Source of the DNA: Streptomyces sp. B21-083
Lineage (GTDB): Bacteria; Actinomycetota; Actinomycetes; Streptomycetales; Streptomycetaceae
NCBI RefSeq assembly: GCF_036898825.1
Contig: NZ_JARUND010000001.1
Location: 2,418,001 to 2,482,000, forward strand
DNA length: 64,000 nt
Direction of reading: 5' to 3'
Shown here: positions 53,259-63,423 of the stretch, piece by piece
How the letters are laid out: each line of letters begins with the position of its first letter
Position numbering within the stretch: the stretch's first letter is position 1
Notes under the pieces: model-generated
Database searches by the model: none
What the model saw: the letters and a program-made list of their open reading frames with translations, nothing else
Told to the model about the DNA's origin: nothing
Program-made: the position numbers and the translations under genes

Positions 53259-53818
53259 ACGCGCTCCTTCCGCGACCGCACGCCGTCACCGTAAGCCGTG
53301 GTCCGCCCGTGCGCCGAGGGTGTGGACGCCGGATGCGGTGGCTCCGCGTGCGGAGAGGTCAGGTGCAGGGACCGGACTCGCCGGTGCAGGATTCCGGCGC
53401 GGAGCAGGAGGGTCGCCGCGAGCGCGAGGAGCAGGGCCGAGGTGTCCTGGTGGACGCCGAGTGCCGCGCCCAGGGCGAAGAGGCCTGCGCGAAGGCCGAT
53501 CCCGATCACCCACACGGCGACGCTCGCCCTGGTGCTCCGGCTCCACACCTCACCGTCCGGCTCCGCCCAGACGCGGGTGGTCCAGGCCCAGCCGGCTCCG
53601 GTCACGAGGCCGATGAGCAGTTCCACCGCGAGCAGGGTGATCGACTCCGTGCGGTGGTGGATGTCGACAAGACCGGGCTCGCGCAGCGCGACGACGGCCA
53701 GGATCACGGGCACGACCCACCAGCGCGGGTCAGTGTCTATCCGGCGGGTGCGGAACTGTCGTACGACCACCAGGGCGACGACGGCGACGATCAGCAAGGC
53801 GTCAACGAGCCCGGACAT
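53255..53818 (-). CDS. DUF1453-like integral membrane protein
   Basis: The 187-residue protein has four or five transmembrane helices (to about residue 145) and a cytoplasmic His/Pro-rich tail. The pattern ([20 protein letters not shown]) fits the DUF1453/CcdC-like family. It is first in the operon and overlaps the kinase start (GTGA), so it may be an accessory sensor subunit of that kinase (inference). Confidence 0.7.
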   Translation of the reverse strand: MSGLVDALLIVAVVALVVVRQFRTRRIDTDPRWWVVPVILAVVALREPGLVDIHHRTESITLLAVELLIGLVTGAGWAWTTRVWAEPDGEVWSRSTRASVAVWVIGIGLRAGLFALGAALGVHQDTSALLLALAATLLLRAGILHRRVRSLHLTSPHAEPPHPASTPSAHGRTTAYGDGVRSRKERV

Positions 53819-53976
53819 CAGGCCTCCGTGGGGCGAAGAAGGAGCGGCTGCCGGCAGCGGGTGCTGTCGACGCCTTCGACGCTACGGAAAACGGCAGGTC
53901 AGAGAATCGGAGCAGGGGTGGATCGCGGGTGGATTCGCAACGAGCCGGGGGTCCACCCGAGGGTGGAGAACGGGTG

Positions 53977-54006
53977 CCGGCGCAGCACTGGGGAGTGCTG
54001 CGCCGG
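53977..54006 (-). terminator. parE terminator
   Basis: Perfect 13-bp arms (CCGGCGCAGCACT at 53977-53989, and 53994-54006) with loop GGGG begin 13 bp beyond the parE stop. Confidence 0.75.
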
Positions 54007-54018
54007 GACCCGGACGGG

Positions 54019-56139
54019 TCAGGCGTCGATTCGAGACCTGTCCAGCGTCGCCGCCGAGCTGGAGATGAATTCCTTGCGAGGAGCTACGTCGTTGCCCATC
54101 AGAAGGTCGAAAACCTGTTCGGCGGAGTCCAGGTCGGACAGATTGATCCGGCGCAGTGTGCGATGGCGCGGATCCATCGTGGTCTCGGCCAGCTGATCGG
54201 CATCCATTTCCCCGAGGCCCTTGTAGCGCTGGATCGAGTCCTTGTAGCGGACACCCTTGCTCTGGAACTCCAGCAGCTTCTCGCGCAGCTCACGGTCGGA
54301 GTACGTGTAGACGTACTTGTCCTGGCCCTTCTTCGGCTGGACGAGCTCGATACGGTGCAGCGGCGGCACCGCGGCGAACACCCGGCCCGCTTCGACCATG
54401 GGCCGCATGTAGCGGTGGAACAGCGTCAGCAGCAGGGTACGGATGTGGGAGCCGTCGACGTCGGCGTCGGTCATCATGATGATCTTGCCGTAGCGAGCCG
54501 CGTCGATATCGAACGTACGACCTGACCCGGCCCCTATGACCTGGATGATCGCGCCGCACTCGGTGTTCTTGAGCATGTCGGTCACTGACGACTTCTGGAC
54601 GTTGAGGATCTTCCCCCGGATCGGGAGCAGGGCCTGGAACTCCGAGTTCCGGGCGAGCTTGGCCGTACCGAGTGCGGAGTCGCCCTCCACGATGAAGAGT
54701 TCGCTGCGCTCGACATCATCACTGCGGCAGTCGGCGAGCTTGGCGGGCAGCGAGGACGACTCCAGGGCCGTCTTACGGCGCTGCGCGTCCTTGTGCTGAC
54801 GGGCCGCGATGCGCGTACGCGCAGCCGCCACGGCCTTCTCCATGACGACGCGGGCCTGCGCCGCGGCGTCCCGTTTGGTGGAGGTCAGGAAGTCCTTGAG
54901 CTCCTTGGACACCACACTCGTCACGATGCGGCGAGCCGCTGAAGTGCCGAGCACCTCCTTGGTCTGGCCCTCGAACTGCGGTTCGGCGAGACGCACGGTG
55001 ACGACCGCGGTGAGGCCCTCCAAGGCGTCGTCCTTGACGATGTCGTCCTCGGCCACGCGCAGCAGCTTCTTGGCGCGCAGCACCTCGTTCATCGTCTTCG
55101 AGATCGCCTGTTCGAACCCCGCCATATGGGTGCCGCCCTTGGGCGTGGCGATGATGTTCACGAACGACTTGAGGGTCGCGTCGTAGCCCGTTCCCCAGCG
55201 AAGCGCCACGTCGACACCCAGCTCGCGGGTGACCTCGGTGGGTGTCATCTGGCCGTGGTCGTCGAGGACCGGGACCGTCTCCTTGAAGGTGCCCTGTCCG
55301 GAAAAGCGGAGGACGTCGCAGACCGGCTTGTCAGTGGCCAGGTACTCGCAGAACTCGCTGATGCCACCGTCGAAGCGGAAGGACTCCTCACCCTTGCTGC
55401 CACCCTCACCGAGCCCGACCTCGTCACGGACGACGATGGTGAGGCCCGGGACCAGGAAGGCGGTCTGCCGAGCGCGCTGGTGGAGGTTCTCCAGGGAGAG
55501 CTTGGCGTCCTTGAGGAAGATCTGGCGGTCCGCCCAGTACCGCACACGCGTGCCGGTGCGGGTCTTGGGGACCCGCTTGGTCTTGCGCAGGCCACCCGTC
55601 TCGAACGTGGCGTCAGGGCCGATGGCGGCGAAGGATCCGGGCACCCCGCGCCGGAAGCTGATCGCGTGGGTGTTCCCCCCGCGGTCGACCTCGACGTCCA
55701 GGCGCGCCGAGAGCGCGTTCACCACGGACGCGCCCACACCGTGCAGCCCGCCGGAAGCGGCATAGGAACCGCCGCCGAACTTGCCGCCGGCGTGCAGCTT
55801 CGTCATGACGACCTCGACCCCGGAGAGGCCGGTTTTGGGCTCGACATCCACGGGGATGCCGCGGCCGTTGTCCCGCACCTCGACGGAGCCGTCGTCGTGC
55901 AGGACGACGTCGATGTGGTCGCAGTAGCCCCCGAGGGCCTCGTCCACGGAGTTGTCGATGATCTCCCAGAGGCAGTGCATCAGGCCACGACTGTCGGTCG
56001 ACCCGATGTACATACCTGGGCGCTTGCGTACGGCCTCGAGCCCCTCGAGGACGAGCAGGTGCCGCGCGGTGTAGTTGGAACCGTCCCGGTCTGCTCCTGC
56101 CAGCAGCGCTGTGGACGGCACGGACGTATCGGCGGTCAC
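54019..56139 (-). CDS. parE: DNA topoisomerase IV subunit B
   Basis: The 706-residue GHKL ATPase subunit has the ATP site [22 protein letters not shown] and [15 protein letters not shown], the transducer domain, and a TOPRIM domain ([33 protein letters not shown]). The C-terminal [10 protein letters not shown] is intact. GTG at 56139 has GAGGAG upstream. ParE powers ParC-mediated decatenation; parC lies 11 kb away in the opposite direction, an arrangement normal for Streptomyces. Confidence 0.94.
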   Translation of the reverse strand: MTADTSVPSTALLAGADRDGSNYTARHLLVLEGLEAVRKRPGMYIGSTDSRGLMHCLWEIIDNSVDEALGGYCDHIDVVLHDDGSVEVRDNGRGIPVDVEPKTGLSGVEVVMTKLHAGGKFGGGSYAASGGLHGVGASVVNALSARLDVEVDRGGNTHAISFRRGVPGSFAAIGPDATFETGGLRKTKRVPKTRTGTRVRYWADRQIFLKDAKLSLENLHQRARQTAFLVPGLTIVVRDEVGLGEGGSKGEESFRFDGGISEFCEYLATDKPVCDVLRFSGQGTFKETVPVLDDHGQMTPTEVTRELGVDVALRWGTGYDATLKSFVNIIATPKGGTHMAGFEQAISKTMNEVLRAKKLLRVAEDDIVKDDALEGLTAVVTVRLAEPQFEGQTKEVLGTSAARRIVTSVVSKELKDFLTSTKRDAAAQARVVMEKAVAAARTRIAARQHKDAQRRKTALESSSLPAKLADCRSDDVERSELFIVEGDSALGTAKLARNSEFQALLPIRGKILNVQKSSVTDMLKNTECGAIIQVIGAGSGRTFDIDAARYGKIIMMTDADVDGSHIRTLLLTLFHRYMRPMVEAGRVFAAVPPLHRIELVQPKKGQDKYVYTYSDRELREKLLEFQSKGVRYKDSIQRYKGLGEMDADQLAETTMDPRHRTLRRINLSDLDSAEQVFDLLMGNDVAPRKEFISSSAATLDRSRIDA

Positions 56140-56588
56140 GCGGTTCGCTCCTCGCTGAATTTCAGTTGGAGCCCTGTGGGTAAGGGCCCGGCTTCGGTCG
56201 CCGCTCAGAGGGTACCGAGGCCTGGTAGAGCCGATGTAACGCCACCCTCGTCTGATGTCACACTAATCCAGAGTCGCATACCTGTTCGATCCCTCGATGG
56301 AGTGAAGTACATATCACGTTCCCTTCCAGGCATGAACCATTTAGGCTCCGGGCACGTCCTCATCAACAACCGGCAACCCAGCCGGGCGGACCTACACCCC
56401 TACAGACGACCGACAGCGCGAACCCGTACAGACACAAAGACACGCAATACGGCACATTCGCCGCCAACCGGCATCAGACAGCCGCCTCGAAAAGATTTTT
56501 TCGAGGAAGAGCCACAAGCGGGAACGTTTTCGGCCTGGTTGGATGTTGACCCTGGTACGACAGCTCGTCGAGCTAGAGAAGAGGCGAC
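56140..56588. other. Divergent promoter region of parE and the DUF7455 gene
   Basis: These 449 bp are less GC-rich than the surroundings. They hold an AT-centred inverted repeat CCTCGAAAA-GATT-TTTTCGAGG (56485-56506), which could be an operator or a small hairpin. No gene is supported. Confidence 0.4.
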
Positions 56589-56819
56589 GTGACTACTGTT
56601 CTGACCCCCGCGAGCCCGCTGACGGCCGCTGATCGCTGCGACCGCTGCGGCGCCCAGGCATACCTTCGCGTTGTCTTGGCGAGCGGCGGAGAACTGCTCT
56701 TCTGCGCCCACCACGGTCGCAAGTTCGAGCCGGAACTCAAGAAGATCGCCGCTGAGATACAGGACGAGACGGAGCGACTGACGACCGTTCCGGCCAGCTC
56801 CACCGAAGAAGACCGCTGA
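56589..56819 (+). CDS. DUF7455 zinc-ribbon protein (76 aa)
   Basis: The 76-residue protein has a zinc-ribbon-like motif, CDRC (about 17-20) with CAHHGRKF (about 39-46), and an acidic helical C-terminus. This is the DUF7455 pattern, conserved beside parE/hrdB in Streptomyces. It probably binds one zinc ion; the function is unknown. GTG at 56589 follows GAAGAGGCGAC. Confidence 0.75.
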   Translation: MTTVLTPASPLTAADRCDRCGAQAYLRVVLASGGELLFCAHHGRKFEPELKKIAAEIQDETERLTTVPASSTEEDR

Positions 56820-56865
56820 TACCTGCGCTTCGACGACGAGCCAGCCCCGGCACAGCCGGTTGATT

Positions 56866-56901
56866 CGGGCGGCCACTCCTGCACCCAGGAGTGGCCGCCC
56901 G
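56866..56901. terminator. Perfect 16-bp convergent terminator
   Basis: Arms 56866-56881 and 56886-56901 with loop CACC lie between the DUF7455 gene and the convergent trypsin gene. Confidence 0.8.
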
Positions 56902-56986
56902 CTTCACACACGCCGCCCATGGTCCATCAGGCGCCACCACTACGGGGCGGGACCGAAAAACCTCTCAGACGGCCACACACGGCTCC

Positions 56987-57853
56987 TCAGCCGCCGTTCC
57001 CGGGGACAGGGGCAGCGCCCCACCCCATCGTCCGCACGACGTCCGAGATCCGCGTGTAGACGCCCGGACTGCCGGGCCGTCCACAGCCGCTCCCCCAGGA
57101 CACGAGCCCGACCAGTCTGCCCTGAGCGACCAGCGGTCCTCCACTGTCTCCCTGACAGGCGTCCGGTCCCCCTGCGGCCTCACCCGCACACAGCATGCTG
57201 TCGGCTCGGTACGTCCCGTCGGCGCTGCCCGGGTAGGCCCGCTCACAGAGCGAGTCGGACAGCACGTGCACCCGGGCGGCTCGCAGACTTCGCGCATAGT
57301 CGCCGCCTCCCGTGATGTCGCCCCAGCCGTAGACCGTGGCACCCGTATCGGGTCGGTAAGCAGGGTTACCCGCTCCCGCCATCCCGATGACCGAGTTCTC
57401 CGGGAGGGCCTCGGCGAGGGTGAGCACGGCGAAGTCCCCGGCGTTGCTGAGCCTGTCGTAGCCAGGATTGACCCAGGTGTCGCTTACGGCGATCTCCTTG
57501 CCCTGGGCCGACGTCAGGTCCGTACGCCCGGTGATGACCTTCAGGTCCTTCGCGCGGTGGGGCGGCGTCCCCAGGACGTCCTCGCCCATGCAGTGGGCCG
57601 CGGTCAGTACGGTGGTCCGGCCGACAGCCACTCCGCCGCAGAACTGACCGGCCCGCGTACCCCCGAACCGGTCACGACTGGACAGCGCCACCGTCCACGG
57701 CCCCTCGGACACGTCGACCGGGAATCCACCGACGACGACGCCGTCGACAGCACCAGGGGCGGCGGACGCCGCCGGTATGACGGCTGCCGCAGCCGCCAGA
57801 ACCAGCGACCCGGTCAGCGCCCGGGACAGGGCCCGGACAAACGGATGACGCAT
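56987..57853 (-). CDS. Secreted trypsin-like serine protease (S1)
   Basis: The 288-residue protein has a signal peptide (to about residue 32, ending AASAAPG), a short propeptide ending in GVVVGG, and an S1 domain with H87 (TAAHC), D140 (NAGDFAVL) and S237 (CQGDSGGP). The residue six before the catalytic Ser is Asp (PDACQGDSGG), indicating trypsin-like cleavage after Arg/Lys. GAGGAG precedes the ATG. It should act outside the cell. Confidence 0.92.
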   Translation of the reverse strand: MRHPFVRALSRALTGSLVLAAAAAVIPAASAAPGAVDGVVVGGFPVDVSEGPWTVALSSRDRFGGTRAGQFCGGVAVGRTTVLTAAHCMGEDVLGTPPHRAKDLKVITGRTDLTSAQGKEIAVSDTWVNPGYDRLSNAGDFAVLTLAEALPENSVIGMAGAGNPAYRPDTGATVYGWGDITGGGDYARSLRAARVHVLSDSLCERAYPGSADGTYRADSMLCAGEAAGGPDACQGDSGGPLVAQGRLVGLVSWGSGCGRPGSPGVYTRISDVVRTMGWGAAPVPGNGG

Positions 57854-58023
57854 GCGCGCTCCTCACTCAGGGATGATCACGAGAAACCCAGAGTGATCCA
57901 AGGGGCCCCGCCCCGCACGCCCGCGCCACGAAAGAGGGACACCTCGGACAGAAGCCCCCCGCTCCGCACGCGCCGGGCCGCACTCCCGCACGCCGGTGCG
58001 ACGACCCGCACCGGCTCAGCACG

Positions 58024-58058
58024 AAGGCCCGGCTTCCCATCGCGGGAAGCCGGGCCTT
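58024..58058 (-). terminator. hrdB terminator
   Basis: Perfect 15-bp arms (58024-58038 and 58044-58058) with a 5-nt loop begin 20 bp beyond the hrdB stop. Confidence 0.8.
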
Positions 58059-58078
58059 GCGTGTCGTACGACCGCGAC

Positions 58079-59614
58079 TCAGTCGAGGTAGTCGCGCAGC
58101 ACCTGAGAACGCGACGGGTGGCGCAGTTTCGACATGGTCTTGGACTCGATCTGGCGGATGCGCTCGCGGGTGACGCCGTACACCTTGCCGATCTCGTCGA
58201 GGGTCTTCGGCTGACCGTCGGTGAGACCGAAGCGCATCGAGACGACGCCCGCCTCGCGCTCGGAGAGGGTGTCGAGGACGGAGTGCAACTGCTCCTGAAG
58301 GAGCGTGAAGCTGACCGCGTCGGCAGGGACGACCGCCTCGGAGTCCTCGATCAGGTCACCGAACTCGCTGTCGCCGTCCTCACCCAGGGGGGTGTGGAGA
58401 GAGATCGGCTCACGGCCGTACTTCTGGACCTCGATGACCTTCTCCGGGGTCATGTCGAGTTCCTTGGCCAGCTCCTCCGGGGTGGGCTCGCGGCCCAGGT
58501 CCTGGAGCATCTGGCGCTGCACGCGCGCGAGCTTGTTGATGACCTCGACCATGTGCACCGGGATACGGATGGTGCGGGCCTGGTCGGCCATGGCCCGGGT
58601 GATCGCCTGACGGATCCACCAGGTGGCGTAGGTCGAGAACTTGTAGCCCTTGGTGTAGTCGAACTTCTCCACCGCGCGGATCAGACCGAGGTTGCCCTCC
58701 TGGATCAGGTCCAGGAAGAGCATGCCACGGCCGGTGTAACGCTTGGCCAGGGAGACCACCAGACGGAGGTTGGCCTCCAGGAGGTGGTTCTTGGCGCGGC
58801 GGCCGTCCTCGGCGATGATCTCCAGCTCGCGCTTGAGCTTCGGGGCCAGCTTGTCGGCGTTGGCCAGCTTGTCCTCGGCGAAGAGGCCCGCCTCGATGCG
58901 CTTGGCGAGCTCGACCTCCTGCTCGGCGTTGAGCAGCGGGACCTTGCCGATCTGCTTGAGGTAGTCCTTGACCGGGTCGGCGGTGGCGCCGGCCACGGCG
59001 ACCTGCTGGGCCGGCGCGTCGTCCTCGTCGTCGTCGGAGAGGACGAAGCCCTTGTTCTCGGCTCCCTCCTCTTCCTCTTCGCCGGGCTTGACGTCTTCGA
59101 GTGCTTCGTCCTCGACGGCCTCGGCGTCGTCCTTGCCGGCGGTCGTCTTCTTGGCCGCCGTCTTCTTGGCGACGGTCTTCTTGGCGACCGCCTTCTTGGC
59201 GGTCGTCGTCTTCTTGGCGGCGGCCTTCTTCGCGGGCGCCTCGTCCTCGACGGAGGACTCGGCGGAGGGGGCCGCAGGGGTGGCGGTGGCGGTGGCCTTC
59301 TTCGTGGTCACCGTCTTCGCCGCGACCGTCTTGGTGGCGGTGCGCTTGACCGGACTCTTCGCTGCGACGCTCTTTCGGGTGCGCTTTGGCTCCGCGGCAC
59401 TGACCATCAGCGTCACACCCTCTTCCTCGAGGATCTGGTTGAGGCTGCGCAGTACGTTCTTCCACTGAGTGGCCGGAATCTGGTCAGCTTCGAAGGCCCG
59501 ACGCACGTCGTCGCCGGCGATCTGCCCCTCGGCCTTTCCCCGCTCGATGAGCGCCATGACAGAGACGGACTCGGCGATCTCGGGCGGGAGCGTACGGGAT
59601 GTGCTGGCCGACAC
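58079..59614 (-). CDS. hrdB: Principal RNA polymerase sigma factor HrdB
   Basis: The 511-residue primary sigma-70 has region 1.1, a Lys/Ala-rich insert (about 85-165, [20 protein letters not shown]) and an acidic stretch ([15 protein letters not shown]), both typical of Streptomyces HrdB. Regions 1.2-4.2 follow, with the -10-reading [20 protein letters not shown] and the -35-reading helix-turn-helix [20 protein letters not shown]. It directs housekeeping transcription. GTG at 59614 gives the known 511-residue length and has GAGAGG 6 nt upstream; TTG at 59620 is a less likely start. Confidence 0.96.
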   Translation of the reverse strand: MSASTSRTLPPEIAESVSVMALIERGKAEGQIAGDDVRRAFEADQIPATQWKNVLRSLNQILEEEGVTLMVSAAEPKRTRKSVAAKSPVKRTATKTVAAKTVTTKKATATATPAAPSAESSVEDEAPAKKAAAKKTTTAKKAVAKKTVAKKTAAKKTTAGKDDAEAVEDEALEDVKPGEEEEEGAENKGFVLSDDDEDDAPAQQVAVAGATADPVKDYLKQIGKVPLLNAEQEVELAKRIEAGLFAEDKLANADKLAPKLKRELEIIAEDGRRAKNHLLEANLRLVVSLAKRYTGRGMLFLDLIQEGNLGLIRAVEKFDYTKGYKFSTYATWWIRQAITRAMADQARTIRIPVHMVEVINKLARVQRQMLQDLGREPTPEELAKELDMTPEKVIEVQKYGREPISLHTPLGEDGDSEFGDLIEDSEAVVPADAVSFTLLQEQLHSVLDTLSEREAGVVSMRFGLTDGQPKTLDEIGKVYGVTRERIRQIESKTMSKLRHPSRSQVLRDYLD

Positions 59615-60129
59615 GAACAACCTCTCGGAACGTTGGAAAACGGCTTCCGGCCCCGTCCACTACGGACAGGAACCGACGACCGCCGACTGGGGATGGGCCG
59701 ACGGCGCGGGCGGGGGCCGGGAAGATGCACAGCGCCTGGAACGGCGTCTGTATTCCCTCCGCGGCTGCCACCTCTTAGGTCATCGCGCTGCTTCCGCAAG
59801 CGTTACGCCCAATCTGCGTGGCCCGAGTCACACCCCGTAAGCACTCAAAAGCTGTCAAATACGGTTAGAGGTGGTCAGGCATGGCGACGGCCAGGCCGAG
59901 CCGACCGATCCGCGCCCGCATCTGCAGCCCTGTTCAGAGCTGTGACGGGCGCTTCAGGACGGTCCGCCGCCGCTTCGTCCCACCGCTCACCGCGCGGTCG
60001 CCCTGTCTCGCCGCCGGACCCCGCGGAACCCTCTCGGGGTCCGGCGGGGCCCGGCAGCGACGGTTCGCGAGCCGAGCGATGTTCCCGGTGGGCGACACTG
60101 CCCCCGGTCCCGCCGCTCTCGACGCACGG
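59615..60129. other. Region upstream of hrdB
   Basis: This 515-bp stretch has no supported gene. Its right half also lies beyond the end of the FadR-type gene, and no clear terminator was seen there. The hrdB promoter described separately lies near 59780-59806. Confidence 0.4.
59780..59806 (-). promoter_or_regulatory. Candidate ECF-type promoter for hrdB
   Basis: On the minus strand GTAACG, a 15-nt spacer and CGATGA precede hrdB by about 165 bp. This resembles ECF-sigma promoters (-35 like GGAAC/GTAAC). In Streptomyces the main hrdB promoter is read by the ECF factor ShbA. The match is by eye and the spacing is slightly short. Confidence 0.4.
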
Positions 60130-61029
60130 TCAGTGCTCGCGCGGGGCCGGGACCACGCGCTCCACCTCGGAGTGCACCTCGGGGTGCACCATCAGAAGCT
60201 GCCGCATGGCCGTCTCCGCACCAGCGCCATCGCCCGCCGCGAGAGCCTCGACGATCCGGGCATGGTGCGCCAAGGACGCCTCTGTGGGGCGGTCACAACC
60301 GGTGATCGGACCGCCGGACACGTGAAGGGCGGCGGACACGATCCCGGAGAGGTGCTCCAGCATGCGGTTGCCGGCGAGCTGGATGAGCAGCGAGTGGTAC
60401 TCCGCGTCGGCGCGCGAGAACGTCAGCGCGTCACCCTGGTTCATGGCGTGGCCCATGATCTCGACCATGTCGACGAGCCGCTGCTGGACCTCCTCGCGGC
60501 CATGCCCGGCGGCGAGGCGAGCGGCGAGCGGCTCGATCGTCCAGCGCAGCTCGCCGAGCTCGCGGCGCTGGTTGTCGCGCTGCGGCCCGAAGGCCCGCCA
60601 CTCGATGATGTCGGGGTCGAGGAGGTTCCAGTCGCTGACGGGCCGCACGCGCGTGCCCACGTTCGGCCGGGCGCTCACCAGGCCCTTGGCCTCCAGCACC
60701 CGGAGCGACTCCCGGACCACGGTGCGGGAGACCTCGAAACGCTGACCGATCTCCTCGGGTACGAGGGGACGGTCCGCGCCCAGGTCGCCGGAGACGATCA
60801 TCTGGCCCAGCTGCTGGACGAGTTGACCGTGGAGCCCGCGACCGCGGCTGCTCGCGGTGCGGCGGCCGACGCGGCCCAGCTCCGGGTCCCCGGCGTCCCA
60901 GGAGGGGACTCCCGCGCGGTCGGCACCGGGGGCCTCGGCGAAGGGGTAGCGGTCGAGCCCGCCCGGGCCGACGAGACCGGAGTCTGCGGAGCGGGCGGCG
61001 GTCATCATGGTGTGCGCAAGGGTACTCAC
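60130..61029 (-). CDS. FadR-family (GntR) transcriptional regulator
   Basis: The 299-residue protein has an N-terminal extension of about 70 residues, a winged helix (about 72-145, LVPEEIGQRFEVSRTVVRES, LRVLEAKGLVSARPNVGTRV) and a helical FCD ligand domain (about 165-290, with FSRADAEYHSLLIQ and LAHHARIVEALAAGDG supplying metal-binding His). FadR-type regulators of this size often control sugar-acid or gluconate genes; none is visible beside it. GTG at 61029 has AAAGGA just upstream. Confidence 0.85.
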   Translation of the reverse strand: MSTLAHTMMTAARSADSGLVGPGGLDRYPFAEAPGADRAGVPSWDAGDPELGRVGRRTASSRGRGLHGQLVQQLGQMIVSGDLGADRPLVPEEIGQRFEVSRTVVRESLRVLEAKGLVSARPNVGTRVRPVSDWNLLDPDIIEWRAFGPQRDNQRRELGELRWTIEPLAARLAAGHGREEVQQRLVDMVEIMGHAMNQGDALTFSRADAEYHSLLIQLAGNRMLEHLSGIVSAALHVSGGPITGCDRPTEASLAHHARIVEALAAGDGAGAETAMRQLLMVHPEVHSEVERVVPAPREH

Positions 61030-61191
61030 GGATCCTTTGTCGGCGCCGTCTCCAACTCCCTTGAGGTCTTTGGTGAAAAGCACACGAAAGGGTGATCGCT
61101 CACCCCGTCGCAATTGACGCCTTATCGGAAAGAAACGGGCGTTCCTCGGGGAGTTGTGCGCAGGGCAGGACCGGAAGGTCGCGGACGGTCT

Positions 61192-63312
61192 TCATCGGAC
61201 CCTGCTTCGCAGGGTCGTGAGCAGATACGCACAGAGCAGGGCAGTCAGCGACAACGTCAGCGCGCCACCGACGGGTTGGGCGATCATCCGCGCCCCGGCG
61301 ACCAGATACCGCTCGCCCCCGAACGGCCACTCGGCCAGGAACAGTTCCCGCGACCGCATGGCGAATCCGGCCGCGCTCCGCACGGAGGAGCCGTCCAGGA
61401 ACTTCTGTACGAGGGGCACCACGAGGACCGGTACGGCGACCACCGCGGCGAGTCCGGCGGTGGTGGACCGGAAGATACCCGCGGCCAGTACTCCGGCCCA
61501 CGAGCAGCCGATCACGAGGCCGATCCAACTCGCGGTCAGCGCGAGCCAGTCCGCGGGAACCCTCGCCAGCTCCCGTCCGTAGACGAGGTAGAGCACTTCG
61601 GCGTCGCAGCCCACGGTGAGGAAGGCCAGCAGCAGCCCGGTGACCGCGGCGACGAGGAGCTTGGCGACGAGCAGTCCCAGTCGGCGGGGCACCGTACCGC
61701 GGTCGACCGCCAGGGCGGGGTGGCGGAACTCGTCACCGAAGGCGACGGCGCCGAGCAGCCCGGCGCCGAGTGCCGCGGGCGGCAGCGGCAGCTCCTGGGG
61801 CCAGGCGGCCAGCAGACGGTGCTGTGGAGTGTGGCCGACGCGGGCCAGGAGTACGGCGACGAGCGCGGACGAGACGAGCACGGCGGCCCCGGTCAGGAAC
61901 CCGGTGCCGACACCGCAGGCCCGGCGCAGCTCGTAACGGAGGGGACGCAGCGGACTCGGAGCGGGGCGGACGGAGATGGGAGGTGGGAGCGGGGGCAGGG
62001 TGTCGGAGGCGAGCACGCCGGAGGGGCGCGGGCGGGCTCCCTGGGGGCGGGCGGGCCCGGACTCCCCAGTGGTGCGGCCGGCTGTCGGCCCCGAGACACG
62101 GGCAGCTGTCAGCACGCGACTGGGGGACACGTTCGGCTCCGGGAGGCGGGCCGCCGGAGTGACCCCGGTCGACGTGGTCGTCGACACGCACAGGCTTTGT
62201 GCGGCGGAACCGTGCGACGCGGAAATGTCCGAAGGGGTGGCAGGACCGGGCCGAACGGCGGCGACCTCAGGCGTGACCGCGGCAGGATCCTGGCCTGCGC
62301 CGCCCACGATCTCGCCGGTTTCGACGGTCGCCCTGTCCTCGCCGGCAGCCGTCGCCCGATCAGTCGTACGGGCCTCACCGAGAGGCTGCGTCCCGCCGCA
62401 CACCGACGTCCCACTGCGGCGGGTCGAACCTGCTCCGGGGCCCATGTCACCGACCTCGTCGGCAAGTTGGTGTACGAGGATGCCGTGCCTGAACGCGGTC
62501 TCCCCGATGTCCGCGCAGGTGCTGCCGTACACGGAGAGCCGGTTGCCGGTTTCCCGTACGACCTCCACGGAGCGGTGTGCTGCCCTGGCCTCTTTGGTCA
62601 GCAGGGCTTCGAGACGGGTGGCGTGCGGGCTGCGGACGGCGACGCGTGGGCGCAGTCGGGTGCGGGAGAAGTCCGCGGCCTCCTGGTCGGCGACGAGTCG
62701 ACCCTGTTCCAGGGTGATGATCCGGTCGGAGGTGCGGGCCGCCTCCTTCGGGTCGGTGGCGGTGCACAGGACGGTACCGCCCTGGGTGGCATGGGCGCGC
62801 AGCATGCCGTGCAACCACTGGCGTTCGCGCGCGGACAGAGCGTCGGCGGGCGCGTCGAGCACGAGGGTGTGGGGGTCGGCCAGCAGGGCGCAGGCCAGGC
62901 CGAGCCGACGGTCCATGCCGCGTGACAGTGTGCCCAGACGTTCGTCACGCAGGCTGACGAGGCCGACGACCTCCAGGACTTCATCGGCACGGCGGACAGG
63001 GACGCCCGCCGCCGCGCACAGCATGCGCAGTTGGCCTCGGACGGTGCGCGCGGGGTGCCCCGGCACATCACCCAAGAGAACGCCCACCTCACGGGAGGGA
63101 TGGGCGACGCGATGCAGTGGGCGGCCTCTGAAGTAGGTGACTCCACGACCCTGTTGGAGTTCGAGCATGAGCCTGAGCACTGTTGTCTTGCCTGCGCCCG
63201 GGATGCCGAGGAGCGTCGTGACGCAGCCCGCGCGCGCCTCGAAGGAGACGTCGTCGACGGCGGGCGGAAGATCCTTGCGAGAGTTGCTGGTCAGTCCGAA
63301 GGCCTGGATCAC
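61192..63312 (-). CDS. ABC transporter, ATPase-permease fusion with altered Walker B
   Basis: The 706-residue protein starts with an ABC ATPase (about 1-215: Walker A GIPGAGKTT at 36-44, signature LSRGM at 129-133, D-loop region). A low-complexity Thr/Ala/Pro linker follows (about 300-460), then a C-terminal permease with six hydrophobic helices (about 475-700). The Walker B segment reads LVLDAP, so the catalytic Glu that normally follows the Asp is Ala (A154), and the Q-loop is atypical. GTG at 63312 was chosen over TTG at 63321. The ATPase order (DrrA/CcmA-like) suggests an exporter; the substrate is unknown. Confidence 0.75.
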   Translation of the reverse strand: MIQAFGLTSNSRKDLPPAVDDVSFEARAGCVTTLLGIPGAGKTTVLRLMLELQQGRGVTYFRGRPLHRVAHPSREVGVLLGDVPGHPARTVRGQLRMLCAAAGVPVRRADEVLEVVGLVSLRDERLGTLSRGMDRRLGLACALLADPHTLVLDAPADALSARERQWLHGMLRAHATQGGTVLCTATDPKEAARTSDRIITLEQGRLVADQEAADFSRTRLRPRVAVRSPHATRLEALLTKEARAAHRSVEVVRETGNRLSVYGSTCADIGETAFRHGILVHQLADEVGDMGPGAGSTRRSGTSVCGGTQPLGEARTTDRATAAGEDRATVETGEIVGGAGQDPAAVTPEVAAVRPGPATPSDISASHGSAAQSLCVSTTTSTGVTPAARLPEPNVSPSRVLTAARVSGPTAGRTTGESGPARPQGARPRPSGVLASDTLPPLPPPISVRPAPSPLRPLRYELRRACGVGTGFLTGAAVLVSSALVAVLLARVGHTPQHRLLAAWPQELPLPPAALGAGLLGAVAFGDEFRHPALAVDRGTVPRRLGLLVAKLLVAAVTGLLLAFLTVGCDAEVLYLVYGRELARVPADWLALTASWIGLVIGCSWAGVLAAGIFRSTTAGLAAVVAVPVLVVPLVQKFLDGSSVRSAAGFAMRSRELFLAEWPFGGERYLVAGARMIAQPVGGALTLSLTALLCAYLLTTLRSRVR

Positions 63313-63423
63313 CCGTAGCAAGATAGCGCGTTATGTCCGTTTTCCCTGGTGTGGCGGGGCCCACTTGGAAACGGGCTCTGCCCGAGTCGGCATTCAGGTG
63401 TGCGCAGTCGCGCGGATTCGGGG

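Noticed and set aside
56891..60325. A plus-strand reading frame open for over 1,100 codons opposite hrdB and the trypsin gene
   Set aside because: The open frame is a by-product of high third-position G/C in the real minus-strand genes. Its product is low-complexity and runs through two terminators.
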